From positions 395,441 to 459,440 of the forward strand of contig NZ_VTQH01000001.1 in the NCBI RefSeq assembly GCF_008763945.1: 64,000 bases of DNA, read 5' to 3'. Below are positions 25,120 through 32,865 of the stretch, piece after piece. The first letter of the stretch is position 1; each line of letters starts with the position of its first letter. The notes beneath the pieces are model-generated. The model saw only the letters and a program-made list of their open reading frames with translations. It ran no database searches and was not told the DNA's origin. Position numbers and translations under genes: made by a program. Origin of the DNA: Microbacterium testaceum StLB037. GTDB lineage: Bacteria > Actinomycetota > Actinomycetes > Actinomycetales > Microbacteriaceae.

Positions 25120-26148
25120 ATGGATGCCGACACCCCGGCGCAGCACCGTGCCGCCGCCGCGGAACGAGCGGTGCTCGATCGTTATCTTCACCGCTACGGT
25201 CCGGTCGCGTGGGCGCACGCCGCGGTGCCCGGTCGCGAGAACCTCCGGATGTGGCACTACTGGTGGCACGCGCACCTGCTGCACGTGCTCGCCGACGCCG
25301 AGACGCACCGCCCCGACGCCCGCCGACGTCGCCTCATCCGGCGCGTGGCCCGTGGGGTGACCCTGCGCACCGTCGGACGATGGACGACGCCCTTCTACGA
25401 CGACATCGCCTGGATGGGTCTTGCCCTCGCGCGGAGCGGGCGGCACCCCCGCGCGCTGCGCAAGATCGCGCGCCTGCTCGCGAATGCCGTGGACCCGACC
25501 GTGGGCGCCCTCCCCTGGCGCGTGGGCAGCGAGCTGTACAACGCGCCCGCCAACGCCCCGGGCGGGATGGTGCTCGCCCTGACCGGCCGCCGCACCGAGG
25601 CCGCCGGACTCGCCGAGTGGATGGCATCCGTCCTCGACGAACCCGCTTCCGATCTGGTGCGCGACGGCATCGAACGCGGGCAGGTGCGCCCCGACCTGTG
25701 GACGTACAACCAGGGCGCGGTGATCGGCCTCGAGCTCCTGCTCGACGGGTCCGCCCCTGCGGGCGGGGCGCGGGATCACCGCGAACGTGCGCGGGCGCTG
25801 GTGCGCGCGGTCGAGCGGTGGTGCGCGGACGACGACGGTCTGTTCCCGGCGGCCGGAGGGGGCGACGGCGGCCTGTTCGCCGGCATCCTGGCCCGTTATC
25901 TCGCCCAGGCGGCCGTGGAGCTCGCGGAGCGGGGGGATGCCGCGGACGACGACGCCGCTCGCCAGGCCCGGCGCCTCGTGGAACGCAATGCCGACGCCCT
26001 GTGGGAGGGCCGCCGCGATGGACTCTTCCCGTCGGATCCGCGTCGTCCCGCCCGGCCGGAGGGCGACGACCTCGACCTCTCGGTGCAGCTGGGCGCCTGG
26101 ATCACGCTCGAGGCCGCCGCCGGCCTGGAGCGCGCGGTCACCAGCTGA
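25120..26148 (+). CDS. GH76-like glycoside hydrolase family protein
   Basis: This 342-residue (alpha/alpha)6-barrel-like protein resembles family GH76 (alpha-1,6-mannanases). FYDDIAWMGLALAR near residue 92 carries the paired acidic residues of the GH76 active site, and TYNQGAVIGLELLL near 195 and GGLFAGILARYL near 250 match conserved blocks. No signal peptide is present, unlike secreted GH76 enzymes, so a cytoplasmic role on mannose-containing material is inferred. GGAGAGG at 25105-25111 is the ribosome binding site. Its 3' end overlaps the convergent guaB1 by 11 bp. Confidence 0.75.
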   Translation: MDADTPAQHRAAAAERAVLDRYLHRYGPVAWAHAAVPGRENLRMWHYWWHAHLLHVLADAETHRPDARRRRLIRRVARGVTLRTVGRWTTPFYDDIAWMGLALARSGRHPRALRKIARLLANAVDPTVGALPWRVGSELYNAPANAPGGMVLALTGRRTEAAGLAEWMASVLDEPASDLVRDGIERGQVRPDLWTYNQGAVIGLELLLDGSAPAGGARDHRERARALVRAVERWCADDDGLFPAAGGGDGGLFAGILARYLAQAAVELAERGDAADDDAARQARRLVERNADALWEGRRDGLFPSDPRRPARPEGDDLDLSVQLGAWITLEAAAGLERAVTS

Positions 26149-27598
26149 CCGGCAGCGCCTTGCCCTCGTCGTACCCGGCGGCCGACTGCAGGCCGACCCG
26201 CGCACGCTCGTGGAACTCGGCGACGGTCGCCGCCCCCGCGTACGTGAACGACGAGCGCACACCTGAGGTGATCATGTCGAGAAGGTCTTCCAGGCCCGGT
26301 CGCTGCGGGTCGAGGTAGATGCGCGACGAGGAGATGCCCTCGGCGAACAGCTCCTTGCGGGCACGCTCGAAGGGGTCGAGGCCGCCGAAGCGCCCCTGCA
26401 CGGCCTTCGTCGAGGCCATGCCCCACGACTCCTTGTAGATCCGGCCGCCCGCGTCGGCGAGCAATTCCCCCGGGGCCTCGATCGTTCCGGCGAACCACGA
26501 GCCGACCATGACCGAGGCCGCGCCCGCGGCCAGCGCCAGGGCGACATCGCGCGGGTAGCGCACGCCGCCGTCCGCCCAGACGTGCGCACCCACGCTCCGC
26601 GCCGCCTCGGCGGTCTCGAGCACCGCCGAGAACTGGGGGCGCCCGACCGCCGTCATCATGCGGGTCGTGCACATCGCGCCGGGGCCCACGCCCACCTTGA
26701 GGATCGTCGCGCCCGCACCGGTCAGATCGGCGACGCCGTCGGCGGTCACGACGTTGCCGGCGGCGATCGGGATACCCAGATCGAGGGATGCCACCGCCTG
26801 CAGCGCCCGCAGCATCTGCGCCTGGTGACCGTGCGCGGTGTCGACGACGAGCACGTCGACGCCGGCGTCCGCGAGGGCGCGCGCCTTGGTGGCGACGTCG
26901 CCGTTGACCCCTACGGCCGCGGCGACGATGAGACGCCCGTCGGCGTCGACGCCGGGGCGGTAGACGGAGGCGCGCAGGGCGCTGCGCGCGGACAGGGTGC
27001 CGACCAGCCGGTCGCCGTCGACCACCGGCGCGATGTCGACGCCCGCGGCCTCGATGCGGGCGAAGACCTCGCGCGGGTCGTGCACGTCGGCGGCGTCGAT
27101 CGGCTCGGCGTCGCGGCGCGCGATGTCGCCGAGGGTCGCGTCGGGCAGAGCCGTGGCCAGACGCCCGGCGGGCACGATGCCGCGCACGTCGGCGAGGTCG
27201 ACGACACCGTCGGCGCGAGGGGTCGCCACGACGATGCCCCGGCCGGGCACGGCGGGGAGGATCCGGCGGGCATCGGCCACGGTGGCCTCGGGCGGCAGGA
27301 TCAGCGGGGTGTCCCACGCCGCGGGCTGGGCCTTCACCCACGACACGGCCTCGACGAGGTCGTCGAGCGCCATGTCCTGCGGCAGGACGCCGAGGCCGCC
27401 GCGACGCGCCAGGGTCGCCGCCAACCGCGTCCCCGTGACCGAGTTCATGTTGGCCGAGACCAGGGGGAGGGTCGCGCCACTGCCGTCGGCGGGGGCGAGG
27501 TCCACGTCGAGGCGGCTTCGCACCTCGGAATGACGGGGGACGAGGAAGACGTCGGAATACGTCAGGTCGACATCGGGCTGCGCACCGGAGAACTCCAT
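26138..27598 (-). CDS. guaB1: GuaB1-type GMP reductase / IMPDH-related protein
   Basis: This 486-residue protein has the IMPDH/GMPR barrel with an inserted pair of CBS domains around residues 95-210. The catalytic loop is GAMCTTRMMTAVGRPQ, with the Cys that attacks the purine ring; the MMTAVGRPQ continuation is the GuaB1 (Rv1843c-like) form. Mycobacterial GuaB1 acts as a GMP reductase that returns GMP to IMP, so a purine-salvage role is expected. The second ATG (27598) is used because GAGGTGG abuts the first one (27607). A TACATT hexamer at 27624-27629 could be its -10. It is divergent from kgd. Confidence 0.88.
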   Translation of the reverse strand: MEFSGAQPDVDLTYSDVFLVPRHSEVRSRLDVDLAPADGSGATLPLVSANMNSVTGTRLAATLARRGGLGVLPQDMALDDLVEAVSWVKAQPAAWDTPLILPPEATVADARRILPAVPGRGIVVATPRADGVVDLADVRGIVPAGRLATALPDATLGDIARRDAEPIDAADVHDPREVFARIEAAGVDIAPVVDGDRLVGTLSARSALRASVYRPGVDADGRLIVAAAVGVNGDVATKARALADAGVDVLVVDTAHGHQAQMLRALQAVASLDLGIPIAAGNVVTADGVADLTGAGATILKVGVGPGAMCTTRMMTAVGRPQFSAVLETAEAARSVGAHVWADGGVRYPRDVALALAAGAASVMVGSWFAGTIEAPGELLADAGGRIYKESWGMASTKAVQGRFGGLDPFERARKELFAEGISSSRIYLDPQRPGLEDLLDMITSGVRSSFTYAGAATVAEFHERARVGLQSAAGYDEGKALPVSW

Positions 27599-27659
27599 GG
27601 CATCCACCTCACCACATCAGGGGAATGTAAAGACCCGAAGGGCGTCCAGAAACCTCGGC

Positions 27660-27665
27660 TAGGCT
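27660..27665 (+). promoter_or_regulatory. Putative -10 (TAGGCT) of kgd
   Basis: TAGGCT lies 76 bases before the GTG, predicting a start near 27672 and a leader of about 64 nt that contains AGGAAAG as a possible ribosome binding site. Confidence 0.5.
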
Positions 27666-27735
27666 GGACGGAACGCGAGACGGCGACGTCCGCGTATCCA
27701 CAGGAATCTTCATCGAGGAAAGCAGGCGATCGACT

Positions 27736-30700
27736 GTGTCGAGCCAGGTGACGGGCGTCGGTACTTCGAGCGAGGGCGAGTTCGGCGCGAACGAGTGGCT
27801 CGTAGACGAACTCTACGAACAGTTCAAAGTCGACAAGCACTCCGTAGACAAGGCCTGGTGGCCGATCCTGGAGGCGTACCACCCGGTCGTCGACGGGTCC
27901 TCCGCCGCCGCTCCCCCGCCCTCCGCGCCGCAGGCGCCGGCGGCATCCGAGCCCAAGCCGGTGACGGCCCCCATCCCCGTGGTCGGCCAGGCGCCCGTCG
28001 CCCGTACCACCGCCAAGCCGGCCAAGCCGCAGCCCATCCCGGCGCAGGCGCCGAACGCGGTTCCCTCCGCGGCCGCGGAGAGCACCGAAGAAGACCGCGT
28101 GACGGTGCTCAAGGGCATGCCGAAGGCGCTGGCGTCCAACATGGACGACTCGCTCACGGTCCCCACCGCCACGAGCGTGCGCACGATCCCGGCCAAGCTG
28201 ATGATCGACAACCGCATCGTCATCAACAACCACATGTCGCGGACGCGCGGTGGCAAGGTCAGCTTCACGCACCTCATCGGGTGGGCGCTCATCCAGGCGC
28301 TCAAGGAGTTCCCGAGCCAGAACGTCTACTACGCCGAGATCGACGGCAAGCCCTCGGTCGTGGCCCCCGCGCACGTCAACCTCGGCATCGCGATCGACAT
28401 GCCCAAGCCCGACGGCTCCCGCGCGCTGCTGGTGCCGAGCATCAAGCGCGCCGACACGCTCACGTTCGGCGAGTTCCTCGCGTCGTACGAGGACCTCGTC
28501 CGCCGCGCCCGCAACAACAAGCTCACGCCGGCCGACTTCCAGGGCACCACCGTCTCGCTGACCAACCCCGGCGGCATCGGAACCGTTCACTCGGTGCCGC
28601 GCCTCATGCGCGGCCAGGGTGCGATCATCGGCGCCGGAGCGCTCGACTACCCCGCCGAGTTCATGGGCGCGAGCGAGAAGACGCTCAACGAGCTCGCGAT
28701 CGGCAAGACGATCACCCTCACCAGCACCTACGACCACCGCGTCATCCAGGGTGCCGGCTCGGGCGAGTTCCTCAAGAAGGTGCACGAGCTGCTCATCGGG
28801 CAGCGCGGCTTCTACGACGACATCTTCGCCGCCCTGCGCATCCCCTACGCCCCCATCCACTGGGCGGCCGACATCTCCGTCGACATCTCCGAGCGCATCG
28901 ACAAGAGCGCGCGCGTGCAGGAGCTCATCAACTCGTTCCGCGTGCGCGGCCACCTCATGGCCGACATCGACCCGCTCGAGTACGTCCAGCGCACCCACCC
29001 CGACCTCGAGATCGAGTCGCACGGGCTGACCTTCTGGGACCTCGACCGCGAGTTCGTCACCGGCGGCCTCGGCGGCAAGCGCGTCGCCAAGCTGCGCGAC
29101 ATCCTCGGCGTCCTGCGCGACTCGTACTGCCGCACGATGGGCGTCGAGTACATGCACATCCAAGACCCGGCGCAGCGCCAGTGGTTCCAGCGCAACGTCG
29201 AGGTGAAGTACACCAAGCCCGGCCACGACGAGCAGCTGCGCATCCTCTCGAAGCTGAACCAGGCCGAGGCGTTCGAGACGTTCCTGCAGACCAAGTACGT
29301 CGGCCAGAAGCGCTTCAGCCTCGAGGGCGGCGAGTCGCTCATCCCCCTGCTCGACCAGATCCTGCAGGGCGCCGCCTCCGCGGGCCTCGACGGCGCGGCG
29401 ATCGGCATGGCCCACCGCGGCCGCCTGAACGTGCTCACCAACATCGCGGGCAAGACCTACGGTCACGTGTTCCGCGAGTTCGAGGGTGCCGTCGCGATCG
29501 GCAGTAAGCGCGGGTCGGGCGATGTGAAGTACCACCTCGGAACCGAGGGAACCTTCGTCGGCGACGCCGGCGACGAGCTCCCCGTGTACCTCGCGGCCAA
29601 CCCCTCGCACCTCGAGACCGTCGACGGCGTGCTCGAGGGCATCGTTCGCGCCAAGCAGGACCGCAAGCCCATCGGCACCTTCTCGTGGCTGCCCATCCTC
29701 GTGCACGGCGACGCCGCGTTCGCCGGTCAGGGCGTGGTCGTCGAGACGCTGCAGATGTCGCAGCTGCGCGGCTACCGGACCGGCGGCACGATCCACGTGG
29801 TGGTCAACAACCAGGTCGGCTTCACCACGACGCCAACGGACGCCCGCACCTCGGTGTACGCCACCGACGTCGCGAAGACCATTCAGGCGCCCATCCTGCA
29901 CGTGAACGGCGACGACCCCGAGGCCGTCGTGCGCGCGGCGGAGCTCGCGTTCATGTACCGCGAAGAGTTCCACCGCGACATCGTGATCGACCTCGTCTGC
30001 TACCGTCGCCGCGGTCACAACGAGGGCGACGACCCCTCGATGACCCAGCCCCTGATGACCAACCTCATCGAGGCCAAGCGCTCGGTCCGCCGGCTCTACA
30101 CCGAGTCGCTCGTCGGCCGCGGTGACATCACCGAGGACGAGTACGAGCAGGCGAAGCAGGACTTCCAGAACCGCCTCGAGGTCGCCTTCGCCGACACGCA
30201 CGAGGCCGAGACCGGCACGAACCCCGTCGTCACCACCGACGCCGCGGACGAGCCCGCGGTCGGCGCTCCCGAGACCACAGGCGTCTCGCGCGAGGTCGTC
30301 CAGCACATCGGCGACGCGTTCGTGAACAAGCCCGACGGCTTCACGGTGCACACCAAGCTGCAGCAGCTGCTCGACAAGCGTCTCGACATGAGCCGCAACG
30401 GCAACATCGACTGGGCGTTCGGCGAGCTCCTCGCCTTCGGCTCGGTGCTGATGGAGGGCACGCCCGTGCGCCTGGCCGGTCAGGACTCGCGCCGCGGCAC
30501 CTTCGTGCAGCGTCACTCGGTGCTGCACGACCGCGACAACGGCCAGGAATGGCTGCCGCTGGCGAACCTCAGCGAGAACCAGGGCCGCTTCTGGGTCTAC
30601 GACTCGCTGCTCAGCGAGTACGCCGCGATGGCCTTCGAGTACGGATACTCGGTCGAGCGAAGCGACGCACTCGTGCTCTGGGAGGCGCAGTTCGGCGACT

Positions 30701-31428
30701 TCGCCAACGGTGCCCAGTCGGTCATCGACGAGTTCATCTCGTCCGCCGATCAGAAGTGGGCGCAGCAGTCGAGCGTGGTGCTTCTGCTCCCGCACGGCTA
30801 CGAGGGCCAGGGGCCCGACCACTCGTCGGCGCGCATCGAGCGCTACCTGCAGATGTGCGCGCAAGACAACATGATCGTCGCGCGTCCCTCGACCCCCGCG
30901 TCGTACTTCCACCTGCTGCGTCGTCAGGCGTATCAGCGTCCGCGTCGGCCCCTCGTGGTCTTCACCCCGAAGGCGATGCTGCGTCTGCGCGGCGCGACCA
31001 GCCCCGTGGAGGACTTCCTCGAGGGTCGCTTCGAGCCCGTCCTCGACGACAACCGCGGAGTCGACAAGGGCGCGGTGAAGCGCGTCCTGCTGCACGCGGG
31101 AAAGATCCACTGGGACCTGCGGGCCGAGCTCGACAAGAACCCGAACCCCGAGATCGCGCTCGTGCGCCTCGAGCAGTACTACCCGGCGCCGATCGAAGAA
31201 CTGGTCGGCGTGCTGGAGCAGTACCCGAACGCCGAGCTGGTGTGGGTTCAGGACGAGCCCGAGAACCAGGGTGCGTGGCCGTTCATCTCGCTCGAGGTCG
31301 CCGACCAGCTCGGTGGCCGCTCGATCCGCCGCATCTCTCGCGCCGCCGCGGCGTCGACCGCGACCGGTTCGCCGAAGGTGCACGCGAACGAGCACGCCGC
31401 GATCATGAAGGAAGCGCTCGCGCGCTGA
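27736..31428 (+). CDS. kgd: Multifunctional 2-oxoglutarate decarboxylase / dehydrogenase E1-E2
   Basis: This 1230-residue fusion is the actinobacterial OdhA/Kgd. Residues 1-50 are a short E1-type helical start (NEWLVDELYEQF), followed by a Pro/Ala-rich linker to about 115. An E2 succinyltransferase-like domain follows, with TYDHRVIQGAGSGEFL near residue 332. The ThDP-dependent E1 domain fills the rest: HRGRLNVL near 557, GDAAFAGQG near 657 and NNQVGFTTTPTDAR near 690. It feeds 2-oxoglutarate into succinyl-CoA or succinic semialdehyde in the TCA cycle; the lipoyl carrier comes from a separate E2. GTG start. Confidence 0.95.
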   Translation: MSSQVTGVGTSSEGEFGANEWLVDELYEQFKVDKHSVDKAWWPILEAYHPVVDGSSAAAPPPSAPQAPAASEPKPVTAPIPVVGQAPVARTTAKPAKPQPIPAQAPNAVPSAAAESTEEDRVTVLKGMPKALASNMDDSLTVPTATSVRTIPAKLMIDNRIVINNHMSRTRGGKVSFTHLIGWALIQALKEFPSQNVYYAEIDGKPSVVAPAHVNLGIAIDMPKPDGSRALLVPSIKRADTLTFGEFLASYEDLVRRARNNKLTPADFQGTTVSLTNPGGIGTVHSVPRLMRGQGAIIGAGALDYPAEFMGASEKTLNELAIGKTITLTSTYDHRVIQGAGSGEFLKKVHELLIGQRGFYDDIFAALRIPYAPIHWAADISVDISERIDKSARVQELINSFRVRGHLMADIDPLEYVQRTHPDLEIESHGLTFWDLDREFVTGGLGGKRVAKLRDILGVLRDSYCRTMGVEYMHIQDPAQRQWFQRNVEVKYTKPGHDEQLRILSKLNQAEAFETFLQTKYVGQKRFSLEGGESLIPLLDQILQGAASAGLDGAAIGMAHRGRLNVLTNIAGKTYGHVFREFEGAVAIGSKRGSGDVKYHLGTEGTFVGDAGDELPVYLAANPSHLETVDGVLEGIVRAKQDRKPIGTFSWLPILVHGDAAFAGQGVVVETLQMSQLRGYRTGGTIHVVVNNQVGFTTTPTDARTSVYATDVAKTIQAPILHVNGDDPEAVVRAAELAFMYREEFHRDIVIDLVCYRRRGHNEGDDPSMTQPLMTNLIEAKRSVRRLYTESLVGRGDITEDEYEQAKQDFQNRLEVAFADTHEAETGTNPVVTTDAADEPAVGAPETTGVSREVVQHIGDAFVNKPDGFTVHTKLQQLLDKRLDMSRNGNIDWAFGELLAFGSVLMEGTPVRLAGQDSRRGTFVQRHSVLHDRDNGQEWLPLANLSENQGRFWVYDSLLSEYAAMAFEYGYSVERSDALVLWEAQFGDFANGAQSVIDEFISSADQKWAQQSSVVLLLPHGYEGQGPDHSSARIERYLQMCAQDNMIVARPSTPASYFHLLRRQAYQRPRRPLVVFTPKAMLRLRGATSPVEDFLEGRFEPVLDDNRGVDKGAVKRVLLHAGKIHWDLRAELDKNPNPEIALVRLEQYYPAPIEELVGVLEQYPNAELVWVQDEPENQGAWPFISLEVADQLGGRSIRRISRAAAASTATGSPKVHANEHAAIMKEALAR

Positions 31429-31443
31429 TCCCGAAACGCTGAC

Positions 31444-31477
31444 GGGGCCCGATCGACATCCGTGTCGATCGGGCCCC
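31444..31477 (+). terminator. Strong terminator hairpin after kgd
   Basis: GGGGCCCGATCGACA (31444-31458) pairs perfectly with 31463-31477 around a TCCG tetraloop, a 15-bp stem. A short pyrimidine stretch (CGTTTCTC) follows. It starts 16 bases after the kgd stop. Confidence 0.85.
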
Positions 31478-31563
31478 TCGCCGTTTCTCAGATGCTCGCC
31501 GTCAGCGCCGCGCGCGCGTCAGACCGTCGCGGAGCGCGCACCGCGGCCCGCCTCGGAACAGGT

Positions 31564-32865
31564 TCAGGATGCCGGCGCAGCCAGCCCCAGCGTCGGCGCC
31601 AGCGCCGGGATCGCATACGCCAGACTGCCGTCGAGCGCCTCTCCGGTGTGCCCCGCGCCCTCGACGATGTGCGTGAGGACGGTGAAGCCCGCCGCCTCCG
31701 CAGCCTTTGAATTCGCGAGCTGGCCCGGACCGTAGGTCTTGTCTTCGCTCCCCCACGTGAAGATCGCGGTGTGGCCGGTGTAGGTGCCGGGCGCCGCGGC
31801 CGCCATGACCACCGAGGGCTTGTTCGCCTGGAAAGCGGCTGCATCCCCGTTGTAGACGTCCTTGACGGTCTGATCGACGTGCTCCGACCCGGGGAACTCG
31901 TTGCCCATGATGTCGAGCATCTGCCCCCAGGTGTCGGGGTACTTCGAGCCGTACAGCGCGGCGCACGAGCCGCCGTTCGAGAAGCCTCCGATGACCCAGT
32001 ACTTGTGATCGGTGATGATGTTGAGGTTCTTCTCGGCCCACTGCGGCACCAGCTGGTTGATGTAGGTCGCGACGGCACCGTACTTCGCCGAGTCGACGCA
32101 CGTGGGGTCGCGGTCGGGCGCGGTGAGCTGATCGACGACGATCGCGATGGGGGCGAGTCCCTTGTTCTTGGCCGCGAAGGCGTCGAGCGCCTTGGCCAGG
32201 GCCGTCGGATCGGGCGAGCCGGGCTGGCCCATCATGAAGACGAGGAGCGGGAGCGCCGGGGGGTTGGCGACCTGAGCGGCGGGCGGCAGGTACAGCGAGG
32301 CGTCGCGGGCGGCGTACTGCCCCGTGGGGATCTTCGTCGCGCCGGTCAAAGCACTGACCGACCCCTTCGTCGGCATGTCCGCCGGCGGGTCCCACCTCTG
32401 GTAGAGCGTCGCGGGGTCTCCGCCGGTCGCGTCCTGCGGCGGGAGGGTCGCCGGGTCGAGTGCCTGGACACCGAGGATCGCCGCGAGATTGTGGGTCACG
32501 CCGTACGACGTGTTCACCCCGAGGGTCCCCGCCAGAAGCGCGGCGATGACCGTCACCACGCCGAGGACTCTCCGCGGCCAGGGGGCTCGGAAGATCCCGA
32601 CGATCCCGACGGCGACCGCGATCGCCGCCCCCGTCGCCCACCAGATGGCGCCGCCGGGCAGCGGTCCCTGGAAGGTCCCCATGGCCTCGAGGATCTTCGC
32701 CACGATGAACATGACCACGCCGGCGCCGACCCCGACGATCGAGGTGAGGATGAGCCGGCGCACGCGCCACAGGAGGACACCGGCCAGCCCCAGCGCGGCG
32801 ACGATCGCGCTCACGGTGAGCATGGGGCTGTCGATCAGTTCGAACGACAGGATGAACTTGTTCAC
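31564..32865 (-). CDS. Membrane-anchored serine hydrolase, probable aminoacyl-lipid hydrolase
   Basis: This 433-residue protein starts with about four transmembrane helices (to about residue 115), then carries an esterase-D-like alpha/beta-hydrolase domain. The nucleophile elbow is GGFSNGGSCAALYGSKYP; the late GAGHTGEALDG supplies a probable catalytic His. Its GTG overlaps the stop of the MprF-like gene (GTGA). In Corynebacterium and enterococci an equivalent partner (AhyD) hydrolyses alanyl-lipids made by the neighbouring synthase; by context this protein may do the same on the outer membrane face. That function is inferred from the pairing, not from residues alone. Confidence 0.75.
   Translation of the reverse strand: MNKFILSFELIDSPMLTVSAIVAALGLAGVLLWRVRRLILTSIVGVGAGVVMFIVAKILEAMGTFQGPLPGGAIWWATGAAIAVAVGIVGIFRAPWPRRVLGVVTVIAALLAGTLGVNTSYGVTHNLAAILGVQALDPATLPPQDATGGDPATLYQRWDPPADMPTKGSVSALTGATKIPTGQYAARDASLYLPPAAQVANPPALPLLVFMMGQPGSPDPTALAKALDAFAAKNKGLAPIAIVVDQLTAPDRDPTCVDSAKYGAVATYINQLVPQWAEKNLNIITDHKYWVIGGFSNGGSCAALYGSKYPDTWGQMLDIMGNEFPGSEHVDQTVKDVYNGDAAAFQANKPSVVMAAAAPGTYTGHTAIFTWGSEDKTYGPGQLANSKAAEAAGFTVLTHIVEGAGHTGEALDGSLAYAIPALAPTLGLAAPAS

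Noticed and set aside
27562..31395. A 1,277-codon open frame antisense to kgd
   Set aside because: It is a codon-bias shadow: no motifs, composition rich in Val/Asp/Arg/Gly, and it lies opposite a clear essential gene.
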